Shown here in pieces: positions 1 to 9,474 of a DNA stretch of 64,000 bases. The number at the start of each line of letters is the position of its first letter. Positions within the stretch are counted from its first letter, which is position 1. The translations under genes and the position numbers were made by a program. The stretch spans positions 16,627,208 through 16,691,207 of the forward strand of contig OU015568.1 in the NCBI GenBank assembly GCA_907165135.1, given 5' to 3'. The notes below the pieces were generated by a model. It was not told the DNA's origin. It searched no databases and saw nothing but the letters and a program-made list of their open reading frames with translations. This DNA is from Oikopleura dioica. Lineage: Eukaryota > Chordata > Appendicularia > Copelata > Oikopleuridae.

Positions 1-12
1 CGCTCCTCGCCC

Positions 13-143
13 AAGGCGCTTTGGCCGAGTGGTTACTTCGTTACTCAAAACTCTTTTCAACTCCTGAACTCTGAAAAAGTCCCGCGGGGAGGAATCCCCG
101 TCGCTCGTTATTTCCGAGCAAACTACTCCCGCTCTCGCCTTTT
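13..143 (+). ncRNA. Vault-RNA-like Pol III gene, copy 1
   Basis: Seen: the 5' end AAGGCG can pair with CGCCTT at the 3' end, which runs into a T4 Pol III terminator (140-143). An exact A-box match TGGCCGAGTGG lies at 22-32, followed by GGTTACTTCG. GAGTGG can pair with CTACTC near 122-127. Two further hairpins sit near the 3' end (GGGGA/TCCCC at 87-98 and GCTCG/CGAGC at 102-118). Known: vertebrate vault RNAs have the same plan, with a terminal stem, A box, the string GGUUACUUCG and a T-run end, in 80-150 nt. Two more copies follow at 503 and 1483 that share the ends but differ in the middle. The B box is weak here. Alternatives are a tRNA-Ser/Leu-derived SINE or another Pol III RNA; it does not fold as a complete tRNA. 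Confidence 0.6.
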
Positions 144-502
144 GTTTCATTTTTCAATGTCATCATTAGTTAAACAATCTCAAGACTTCCTAATCCCCTT
201 CTGAATTCATTGACAGAGATGGATCGTGAGGTCACGGGATCGAGTCTTGTCGGAGGCTTGTTTTTTCGGCTTATTTTGGTCTTATAATTTTGATTTATTG
301 TTATTCAATTTGACAGTAATTTGAGGCTAGTAGCCTCAAACAGTGTTATTTCTTTGATAAACTTAGTTGAAGTGGCATTATTTTTCAGCATTTGCTGACG
401 CTATAATCAAAGAAGGCGCGTGATCGAATCACGATGAAACAGATTATTTTCAGTTCGACACTCATTTTCAAGACTAACCCAGCCTTTTTGTTACTCGAGC
501 TC
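144..502. other. Spacer between vault-like RNA copies 1 and 2
   Basis: No gene is visible. It holds a perfect 21-bp palindrome at 320-340 (TTTGAGGCTA and its mirror around one base) and a smaller CGTGAT/ATCACG inverted repeat near 419-433. These could be regulatory or incidental. Confidence 0.5.
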
Positions 503-657
503 AAGGCGCTCTGGCCGAGTGGTTACTTCGTTTCACCGACTAGCAGTCTCCAGTTTCGTGAGGGCGTCCAGTCCAAAGCATGATTTCAGGATCACTTCCA
601 TGGGAATAAATTCCCATCGCTCAATATCTTGGCATACTACTCCCGCCGTCGCCTTTT
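503..657 (+). ncRNA. Vault-RNA-like Pol III gene, copy 2
   Basis: The left end is nearly identical to copy 1: AAGGCGCTCTGG, A box at 512-522, then GGTTACTTCG. The central part is longer and unrelated in sequence. The 3' part keeps the short hairpin (ATGGGAAT/ATTCCCAT), the CTACTC segment that can pair with GAGTGG, and GCCTTTT as closing strand plus terminator (654-657). Total length is 155 nt. Conservation of both ends with a variable middle is what vault RNA paralogues show. It lies between copy 1 and the 3' end of the antisense EGF gene. Confidence 0.6.
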
Positions 658-758
658 GTTCTTTTCAAGAATGTTTTGAAAATGATTAGGGCCTTTCATA
701 AAATCAACAACAGTCAACCGATCTGATTTTTATGCATTTTTTGGTTTATTTTTTCATG

Positions 759-1283
759 TCATTCTGTCATGTTCCCACTGGCAACACTAAATTTGCAGTG
801 AGGGCCGTAAAACTTAGGGGTACAAGTACAGTAAGGAACTGCGAAAAGAGTTTTAGGCCATTCGTGAGTCCCATATCTGACACCACATGAACCCCCATTT
901 TGACAAGGATTTTCCGAGCAGGGCGTAAGTTCGCAAAATTTTCCGCTGAATCCAAGAGTACAGGAACATCGGGTTGAATATGTTGGCTCCACGTTGCGAG
1001 TAGCAGCGTGTGGCAAGCTCATGCAACGACCGGAATTTTCACAGGGTCGAGTGGTACAAGATTCGTTTTTCTCTGAATTGCTTGGATTCTGGAGTGAAAA
1101 AGCGCAGACGACAGTTATGGCGAAAACAATCATCGAAATGCTGAAAAATGCAACTGCTTTTTTCGTTCTTGAGTTCACACATCGCCGAAAGAAAGATGGT
1201 TTTTCTTCTTCCATGTCAAAATTTTCATATTTCATATTTAGAAAAGTCCTAATATTATCGTTCTGCTCTTTTATCTCCAGCAT
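759..1283 (-). CDS. Single-pass membrane protein with two EGF-like domains
   Basis: Single-exon ORF of 174 residues starting at the ATG at 1283-1281. There is no N-terminal signal peptide. A hydrophobic span at about residues 43-64 follows a basic stretch, so a type II orientation is likely, with the C-terminal half outside. EGF-like domain 1 covers about residues 76-118 and domain 2 about 122-163. Each has six cysteines and ends in the CxCxxGFxGxxC or CxCxxxFYGxHC pattern. A splice-acceptor-like TTCAG lies about 17 nt upstream of the ATG, as in other genes here, consistent with trans-splicing. The gene is antisense to, and inside the presumed intron of, the RAB10-like gene, between vault-like RNA copies 2 and 3. 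I cannot name an orthologue; short EGF ligands of this layout exist in many animals. Confidence 0.75.
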   Translation of the reverse strand: MLEIKEQNDNIRTFLNMKYENFDMEEEKPSFFRRCVNSRTKKAVAFFSISMIVFAITVVCAFSLQNPSNSEKNESCTTRPCENSGRCMSLPHAATRNVEPTYSTRCSCTLGFSGKFCELTPCSENPCQNGGSCGVRYGTHEWPKTLFAVPYCTCTPKFYGPHCKFSVASGNMTE

Positions 1284-1482
1284 TTATTGAGATCGAGCCT
1301 GAACCATTGAGTCGGAACTATCCTCGCTTTTGTATTTCTGTAGTACCCTTATCGGCGATAGCTTATCTGTTAAATTTGTCTAACTTCAATGAAGAGCTAC
1401 TTATTCTTAACTTGAATCACACTGATTCAACGGCAAAGCCCCAGTTCTCGGGCAAAAAGCAAGTTTCTCAAGGCGAGTGCTC

Positions 1483-1611
1483 AAGGCGCTCTGGCCGAGT
1501 GGTTACTTCGCTACCAAAACAAGCAAATATGTTTCCAGTTTCTGACAGGATTAGTCCACGGGAGTTCCCGTCGCTCATCATGTGAGCATACCACTTCCGC
1601 ACTCGCCTTTT
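1483..1611 (+). ncRNA. Vault-RNA-like Pol III gene, copy 3
   Basis: Length is 129 nt. It has the same conserved left end (A box at 1492-1502, GGTTACTTCG), a variable centre, hairpin CGGGA/TCCCG, hairpin GCTCA/TGAGC, and CGCCTTTT at the end (T4 at 1608-1611). The segment that pairs with GAGTGG is CCACTT here against CTACTC in copies 1 and 2. Both variants keep the helix with G-U wobble, which is covariation supporting a real RNA fold. The RAB10-like exon begins 134 bp downstream. Confidence 0.6.
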
Positions 1612-1744
1612 GCTATTCTTCATAAAAATGATGAAGGCCTTATCATCAAATCGAGTGTCATGCTGTTTTTTTTTGAACAACAGAGCTACGAGGTCGAACC
1701 CTCAGCTGAACCTCTTTTTTACGTGACTAAAATCATTCTTTCAG

Positions 1745-2232
1745 CGGAGCAAACGGAATTCTCCTGGTGTACGACATCACGCAGCCGAAGACATTCGACA
1801 ATATTTCAAAATGGCTACGAAATATCAACGAGCACGCGTCCGAAGATGTCGAAAGGATGCTGATAGGTAAGTCGCTCATTTCTCCCGCCGATTCAGCTAA
1901 TGACACTCTCAGGAAATAAATGCGATATGGAAGATAAGCGTTTAATATCGGAGGAGCGTGGGAAGAAAGTCGCTGAAGAAAATGGAATTAAGTTCTTTGA
2001 GACCTCGGCGAAAGAGAATATCAATATCGAACTCGCTTTTAATACGGTAAAATATCGCAATTTAACTTTTCAATATGGTACTCTTCTATGTCTCCAACGC
2101 CTCTTTCAGCTCGCTGAGGATATTCTGAACAAGCAGAGGCCAATTGAGGACAACAACGTAGCCACAGGAGTTAATTTGCAAGGGGGAAACCAATCGAGCT
2201 CAGGCGGACCCGGATCCTGTTGCAAATTGTAA
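1745..2232 (+). CDS. RAB10: RAB10-like small GTPase, C-terminal exons only
   Basis: Exons are 1745-1866, 1913-2046 and 2110-2232, all with GT-AG introns (46 and 63 bp). The translation starts in the switch II-distal part of the G domain ([12 protein letters not shown]), carries the guanine-base motif NKCD and the SAK motif ([11 protein letters not shown]), and ends in a prenylatable CCKL tail. The stretch [20 protein letters not shown] is closest to RAB10 among the Rab8/10/13 group from memory. The P-loop and switch I exons are absent between position 1 and 1744. They must lie upstream of the window across a long intron, or this is a 3' fragment. A polyadenylation signal AATAAA is at about 2280. 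Role (family knowledge): exocytic and basolateral vesicle transport. Confidence 0.85.
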
Positions 2233-2990
2233 AGTTTGTAAACTGAAAACAACAAAGACACTCTCTCTCTCGCCTACTTGAATAAACCACAACCACATTC
2301 GGATCTTCACATTTTCTTTATTCAAAAAATATATTGACATGTTTAGTTTGTTCATTTTCTTTTATTTCTTTCATTCTTTTTTATTAACCAAGATGATTTT
2401 TACGCATAATTTTTTTTCAAAACAAAATCCGATTAAAAAGTTACCTTTTTTCGAACAAGTTTATACAAGTTGTTACAGAAACCGTTCAAATTTCAATGTC
2501 TTGTCTTCAATTTCCATATCCTTTCGAATTACTACTACCTGTAGGAGCCATAAACATTTGTATCAGAAGTCGGTGTTCAAAAGTTCGGTTGTAAGAAACG
2601 GTCAAAACTCCGACTCCGTAAAGAATCATCAAATCATCGTTGTACTCAATACGCTTTTTCTTCTCCCCTAGCATGCTTGTTCAATCATTTCCAATTCAAA
2701 TCCGATTTCTAATTAGAAATTTGCCCCTTGTCCGTTCTTTTTCCTCCATCGAAGCAACCCTTGTCCATCAACGTCTCTTTTATCTTCTTTTTAAAATTTA
2801 AATATTTCACAAATTCGAATTTTGAATTCAGTTTAACAATTTTCCTGCTTATTTTAATCCTCCAATTTACAGCAATTTATGTGTATTTTTTTCTGGCTAC
2901 ATTTATGACAAATTTAAAAATACTGAAAACTGAAAGTAACTGCGAAAAATTTTCATTATATTCTACTCTACCTGTTCAAATTCCATCAAG
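2233..2990. other. RAB10 3'UTR and AT-rich intergenic region
   Basis: AATAAA at about 2280 closes the RAB10-like transcript. The rest is AT-rich with only short ORFs of poor composition. Upstream coding exon(s) of the flippase gene may be here, but none could be identified. Confidence 0.5.
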
Positions 2991-5900
2991 ATTAAACCAG
3001 AAATAGAACCAGTCGCACCAAAAATTGCCTTTAGAACGCAAAGAAATGAAAGATCAGCATTTCGCCTCCCTCTCGTGAAAACTGAGCGACTCGATGAGCT
3101 CCTATGCCAGGTGATCAATCTGGTTTTTATGTCTTCGTAAAACAGAGCCATTTAGAAAATGCCATGTCAAGCTTTTTATTCAAGCTTCTCAAAGGTCACA
3201 AGGGGAAGGAATCGACAGAAACGCAAAGGACTATCTATGCAAACGCTCGCTGCGGGAATAAACACGAAAATTTCAAACATGCGCATAACAAAATTAGAAC
3301 ATCAAAGTACACAATCATAAGCTATCTTCCCATAAAGTAAGTTCATATTCGAAAATATCATTTTTCTAACTCTAAGCCCCTCTTATTATGACCCCCCTCC
3401 CACCTCATTATAACCTGTCTCTCCCCCCAAGTTTTTACCCCTCTTGCCCCCCCCTCTAATCGCTGATGAAAATTTTTAATCATCTCATTTTCAGTCTGTA
3501 CGAACAATTCACTCGTTTGGCCAACGCTTACTTCGCAATTCTAATCATTCTTCAATGTATTCCCGTGATTTCCTCCCTCGAGCCTATTACCACCATCATT
3601 CCACTGGTGATCGTCCTGGGCATCACCGCCGTCAAAGATGGCCTCGACGATCTCAACCGACACCGCTCCGATCGTTCCGTCAACAATCGCATCGTCGAAG
3701 TCCTCGATCCGACAAATATGACCGAGGAAAATCTCCTGACAAAGGAAAAATGGATGAATATAAGAACTGGCGATATTATTAAAATCAAGCAGGATGAATC
3801 CGTCACTGCTGACGTCCTTTTGCTCTCGACAAGCGACCCCCATCACCTAGCTTATATTGAAACAGCAGAACTTGACGGAGAGACTAATCTCAAGGTACGA
3901 AACGCAATCCAAGCGACTGGAAATCTAATGGACCCGGAAACGGATCCAGATGGCCTCAGCTGCTACAAGCTCGCAGCTTTCGATGGAAAGATACTCTGCG
4001 AGCCACCAAATAACCGACTAGACCACTTTGTCGGAACCCTTTCATGGAGAAACGACTCGGGCAGACAGGAAAAACGTTTTCCACTGAGCAACGACAACAT
4101 TCTCCTGCGAGGAACGACGATGAGGAACGTCGACTGGGCCTTTGGCGTTGTCATTTTCGCTGGGCCAGACACGAAGCTAATGCAAAACGCAGGCAAAACC
4201 TACTTTAAACGCACGTCTGTGGATAATTTTCTCAATCGCTTAGTCGTTTACATCGGTGGCGGATTGATCATGCTGGCGGTAGTATCCATGGTCGGCCACA
4301 TCATCTTTGAAATGTACCACGGGGATCATTTCCAAGCATTTCTCCCTTGGGAGTTCATCGACGAGTGCGAGCGAAAAACGAACATGACTCAGGATCCTTG
4401 CGAAAAGGGAATTCCCGAGCTGATCAGTGGCTCGTTGATTTTCTGGAGTTATATTATCGTCTTAAACACCCTCGTTCCGATCTCACTCTATGTTTCTGTG
4501 GAAATCATTCGTCTCGGGCAGTCGTACTTCATCAACTGGGATCGGCAGATGTACTCGCCTCTGAAAGATCAGTGCGCAGAAGCGAGGAAAACGACGCTTA
4601 ATGAAGAGCTGGGGCAAGTTCAGTACATATTTTCGGATAAAACTGGAACATTGACGCAAAACATCATGCAGTTCAAGATGTGTTCTATATCCGGGCTTGT
4701 TTATGGAAATCAGTCGGAGCCTTGTGACTTCGATACTTTCAACCCAAGATGGTATGATCACGAGTTTACCTTCAACGACAACAGGTTGCTCGCGGCTCTT
4801 TCCCAAAAGCATCAAAAAGAGAAAGAGTTCTTTACTCTTCTTGCGCTGAATCATACTGTCATGCCAGAGTACAAGGACGATGGAAATATAGTCTACCAAG
4901 CTCAATCACCAGACGAAGGAGCCCTAGTAAAGGCTGCCAGATGTTTCGGTTTTGTTTTCCGAAGCCGAAGTCCGGATACGATCACAATCTATGATGCCAC
5001 GCAGGATCAGAACATCATCTTCGAGCTTTTACAGATCCTCGACTTCGACAATGTGCGTAAACGGATGTCTGTGATCGTGCGGAAAATCGAACCAGACGGG
5101 ACGAAGGGTAAAATCATGCTCTACTGTAAAGGGGCGGATATGACTGTTATGGAAAGACTGCGAGAAACGACCGATGAAGACCTGGACGTCATCGAACAGA
5201 CAAAAGTGCATCTTGATGAGTTTTCTGCGGAAGGATTGAGGACGCTTTGCTTGGCGTACAGGGAGATAGACGAGGAGTGGTTTGACAAGTGGAATCAGAA
5301 ATTCACCGATGCTGCTTGCTCCATTGACAATCGGGAGGAAAAACTCTGCGCTTCCTACGAGGAGATCGAGCAACAGATGATTCTCCTCGGCGCAACAGCC
5401 GTGGAGGATAAGCTACAGGAAGATGTTCCCGCGACGATCGCGAATTTGGGCAGGGCTGGAATCAAGCTGTGGGTCCTCACAGGCGACAAACTGGAAACTG
5501 CGATCAATATTGGCTACTCGTGCAATTTGCTCACCGATGACATGCTCGACGTGTTCATCGTCGATGGCGAGTCTAGCCTCGAAGTCAAGAGGGAGTTGTT
5601 ACGTAACTTCGAAACATTGTGCCAGAAATGTCATCCAGACAACGATTACGGCCTTGTGATCACGGGCCATGCGCTCGGTCACGCGCTCGAGCCAGATGTA
5701 GAACATGACTTGCTCAAAGTAGCGCTCAAATGCAAGGCGGTCATTTGCTGCAGAGTCACTCCCTTGCAAAAGGCTAAGGTTGTGCAGCTAGTGAAGAGAA
5801 CGCAGGCAGCAGTGACGCTCGCGATCGGCGACGGAGCGAACGATGTCAGCATGATTAAAGAAGCACACATTGGCGTTGGCATCTCCGGCGAAGAAGGAAC

Positions 5901-8550
5901 CCAAGCTGTTCTAGCGTCCGACTACTCAATCGCCCAGTTCAAATATCTAGAACGCCTTCTGCTCGTGCACGGGCGCTGGTCCTACTTTCGAATGTGTCGC
6001 TTTCTGGATTACTTTTTCTACAAGAACTTTGCCTTCACGCTGATTCACTTCTGGTTCGCGTTCCTGTGCGGCTTCAGTGCTGCTAATGTGTATGATCAGT
6101 GGATGATCACGATTTATAATGTTTTCTTCACCTCCTTTCCTCCCCTTTGCCTTGGTCTGCTCGACAAGGTCAGTACATATTTGCCTGGATAGAGAGTGGT
6201 CTAATATTTGAGTTCAGGATGTAAACGACAAAATGTGTATTCTTAACCCCAGTTTATATCGCCTTGGACAAGCACAAAAGCTGTTTAACTTGCGAATCTT
6301 CTTGTATAGGTACTTTTCAAGGGCTGAGACGTAGGTTTTAACGAGCATTTGCAGTGTCCTCCGAGCTGTGATCACATCGCTAATTCTGTTCTTCGTCCCT
6401 ATGTGTATATTTATGGAAGCCACGGGCAATGAAAAGTGGGGGATGACTGATAACGACTCTGACGGGATGACCTTTGGACGGCAAGCGTTTGCCTTTCTCG
6501 TTGCAACATGTTTAGGTAACTTCGACTCCTAGTACTTTCTTTCGCCTCCAAGAAGAATAGAAAAGTTCACGCGAGTTGAACTCCACTCATTTCGAAAGCG
6601 TTTTAATCGCTATTTAATTGGGCGTAGAGGAACTCTTCATTGATTTCAATCACTTCCCAAGAGAATATCAATTGAATTCTCAAAATTACTCTTTCAGTCG
6701 TCATTGTCAATCTTCAAGTGGCCCTTGACACTGCTTATTGGACGCTGATAAACCACTTCTTCATCTGGGGCTCGATTTTGCTTTACTTTGCACTGCACTT
6801 TTTCATGTACTCAAATGGTGTTTACGCCCTCTTCCCTTGGATGTTTCCCTTCGTTGGTGTTGGTCGATTTGTTATTGACAAGGTAAACGATTATTCTTCA
6901 GGAGTCTTAAAATGTTGATCCAATTTCAGCCCGTCTTCTGGCTAACCCTTTTGCTGACGATCATCATTTACGTTATTCCAGTGCTTGCTTTTCGACTCTA
7001 CAAATCGATTACAAAGCCAACAGATGCTGAAAAGGTAAGCTTGTCGGAAATTAAGCCTTCTGCCTCCTGGGTTTTCCATTTGCGAATTTTCCATTTTAAG
7101 GACCCCCCCATCAAGAATCGCGAAAATAGGGCATCTTAGTGAAAGTTTTTCTCCAAAACTATCTTAGCTAGACCCTTAATTTTAATTGCATCCTTTAGAT
7201 CAAACCCTCTACTGCAACCGTTCCCCTTAGGATGATCTCTCGATGCCAAATTTAAGGTTATACAGGCCGTTAAAGGTAAAGTTGCTTAGTGAACGTTTTT
7301 TTCGGGGTTTTCGTTGGGGTATACCCTTAATTTTTTTTCATGGTAAAGTTAAGGCCCTAAGCTACGACCGTTTGCTTTTTGAGAGTTTTTTGTCTACGAA
7401 CTTAAGGAGGACAGCCCCTTTAAAATTTCATAAGTCGAATCTTAGTCGAATTTCCAGATTTACATTTTTAGTAATCATTTCCTAAATTGCCCTGAATAAC
7501 GTTTTTATACTCGTGTTTATTATAGAAATAGTTTTGATGGTTGGTACACCCTTAATTACTGTTAAAAAATAGCTAACTAAAGATTTTTATGAAATGTAAA
7601 ATGTTAATATTCAATTTTTGAAGTCAATTTCTGCCAAAATTTTCTATAAGATCAAAAAAATTTTCTGAATAAAAGTTCTTCCTCGTGGTCAAAACTTCCC
7701 AAAAAAGCAAAAAATTTTTGAAAATTTTGACTTTTTTCATCTTGATGGGGGGGTCCTTAAAATCGGATAATATTATCGATTTTCATTAGATTCGGGAGCA
7801 GCGTTACAAGCAGAAGCGACGAAAGCAGAAGAAACCAATCAGCTATATTTCGCGACGTGGTGGAAGGTGAGTAAAAACAGCGAAAATGAAAATGAACTTG
7901 AGTCATTTTCGATTAAATCGATTTTGGAGAGCTTCAAATAAAGGTCCCTTTATTACAATCTTTTTTCAGCCAGCGACCTGGAACCCAGCGTCCAGGCAGC
8001 TCTTATGCTTTCTCGCATCAGCGGGGCTTTGCCGATCTGATCATGTCCGGAAGAATGACTTCCAAGAGAAGAAGAAGTCGATCGACGATCAATCATCTCG
8101 CGCGTGCAGGTTTGAGCCTTCCCAGCTCGCCTAAACAAACAACTGTGACGTTTCAAGAGCCACAAGAAAGGTAAGCTCTTCGTTCGGTTGCGTTTTCGTT
8201 TGTAAAAGGAATAAAATGAGGAAATAGTTGAAGTAACAAATTCAAAATTAATCCCACGATTCAATTCATTTTATTCTAATCCAGCGAGTTTTTATTGTAA
8301 TAATTCTGTAATAACAGTTGGAGGAATATCTTTGATTATTGAGCCTAATTGGGAATTTTCACGTGATTTTTGATAACATAAGACTCTAAGAGAGAATAAT
8401 AGTAGAGTCAAATATTCTCTTTTTTTATTTACCAATAAATTTAGAGGCTTTTATTGATATTGAGCTACAGAAATCTATTTCAATATCACAATATGTAATC
8501 GTTTCTTTAGCGATGCAAACCACATCCGCGGAGAAAGACTCGTCGAATAA
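2991..8550 (+). CDS. ATP8B: P4-ATPase phospholipid flippase, ATP8B class
   Basis: Exons as read: 2991-3110 (5' end uncertain, no ATG found), 3185-3336, 3495-6168, 6218-6309, 6355-6515, 6698-6882, 6930-7034, 7790-7866, 7970-8170 and 8511-8550. All internal introns are GT-AG. Seen: LANAYF in the first transmembrane region, the P4 signature DGET in AELDGETN, the phosphorylation motif DKTGTLTQN, nucleotide-binding KGAD, TGDK, and the hinge GDGAND. Ten hydrophobic segments are expected; the last six lie after residue about 880. The C-terminus has YAFSHQRGFADLIMSGR, a sequence typical of ATP8B1/2/4 tails. Role (family): ATP-driven transfer of aminophospholipids or phosphatidylcholine to the cytosolic leaflet with a CDC50 partner. 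An in-frame ATG at 3104 would give an alternative start that retains the first intron. Intron 7035-7789 hosts an inverted-repeat element. Confidence 0.93.
7100..7756. mobile_element. 657-bp inverted-repeat element with TTAA flanks in ATP8B intron
   Basis: Perfect 23-bp inverted repeats lie at 7094-7116 and 7740-7762 (core GGACCCCCCC and its complement). Each is bounded by TTAA (7096-7099 and 7757-7760), as expected for a TTAA target duplication of the piggyBac type. No transposase ORF is present, so it would be non-autonomous. It fills most of the 755-bp intron and leaves the splice sites intact. Similar TTAAGGACTCCCCCC or GGGGGGTCCTTAA ends recur near 32427, 33197 and 39290. Confidence 0.7.
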
Positions 8551-9133
8551 AAATCACGAAGAAAATTCGCCAAGCCATAAAATCGTTCCTAATTACTTCA
8601 GCTCCGTTTATTAACACTGTGCAATATTTCTTTACAATTTTCTTTTATTATCAAAGTGCCATTTTCTTTCCTTTCAATGTTCCGCAAGCAACAATCTACC
8701 AAAAAAATAACCCTACAATCAAAAAAGCTTCTTTTTTCTGTGACCTGAAAATATTTACGATTTCGTTCTCTTTGTGTACATATTTCGCTCAGTTTTTAGT
8801 TGAATTCTGTACAGCCTAAATGACACTAAACTCAAGCCGCAAAAATTCCTACTGTTTCAATTTTTCAAACTTTCAACTTTTCTTGCCTTATTCTAACTAA
8901 TCCTATTTCTCGTTCTCTACCGCTCTTATTTCTGTCTTACTTTTTTCCTGTTCTATATTCTTTCTTTATTTCTGTTCAAGAAAAATATATTAACCCGAGA
9001 ATTATTCTCCTTCAAAAAATGATTCGTGATGAATTACATGTAGACTTTTTCAGGCAATTTAGGGATAATTATTCTGACGGGTTTTCCCACTATTTTCGAG
9101 GAAAGCCGGCTAGCAAATTGATCTTCTGAGCAG
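8551..9133. other. AT-rich intergenic region downstream of ATP8B
   Basis: 3' flank of the flippase gene. It is very AT-rich, with an AATAAA variant near 8548 overlapping the stop and pyrimidine runs near 8880-8990. No gene was seen. Confidence 0.5.
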
Positions 9134-9333
9134 AGCTGGGAAGCCTGAGTCAGGATTTAAAAGAGCTGACATCGAATCCTTTCAAATCCTGAGTCAGGTT
9201 TTCTACTCAAGCTAATAAGATCAGCCTCTAGGGATTGAAAACTGAGTCAGGATTTAAAAGAGCTGTCATTAACTTTTCGCTAAGACCCTTTCAAATCCTG
9301 ACTCAGGGTATTTACACAGGTTTCCGAGCCCAG
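9134..9333. mobile_element. Inverted-repeat MITE, CTGAGTCAGG family, copy a
   Basis: Carries CTGGG plus CCTGAGTCAGG near the left end and the mirrored CTGACTCAGG, ACACAGG and CCGAGCCCAG at the right end. An internal second CTGAGTCAGG suggests a compound or duplicated copy. Lies 140 bp upstream of the CCDC9-like start codon. Other family copies are at 20130, 25020, 27938, 48293, 58674 and 62616. Confidence 0.65.
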
Positions 9334-9474
9334 AGTTGATTGAATTGTTCTACATATCCCAAAAATATGTCGATAAATACTCTCCAATAGATCTCATTTT
9401 CAGTTCGATTCGATAAGATTGGTCTTTTCATGCAATAAAGAAAAGCGCGCGTCAGAATCTACAATCACAAGAGA

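Noticed and set aside
13-143. tRNA-Ser or tRNA-Leu gene
   Set aside because: The A box fits, but the seven-base acceptor stem does not close, there is no anticodon arm or GTTCGA T-loop, and three copies differ wholly in the centre.
2339-2671. Plus-strand ORF of 110 residues after RAB10
   Set aside because: Phe/Ser/Lys-rich translation of AT-rich UTR sequence.
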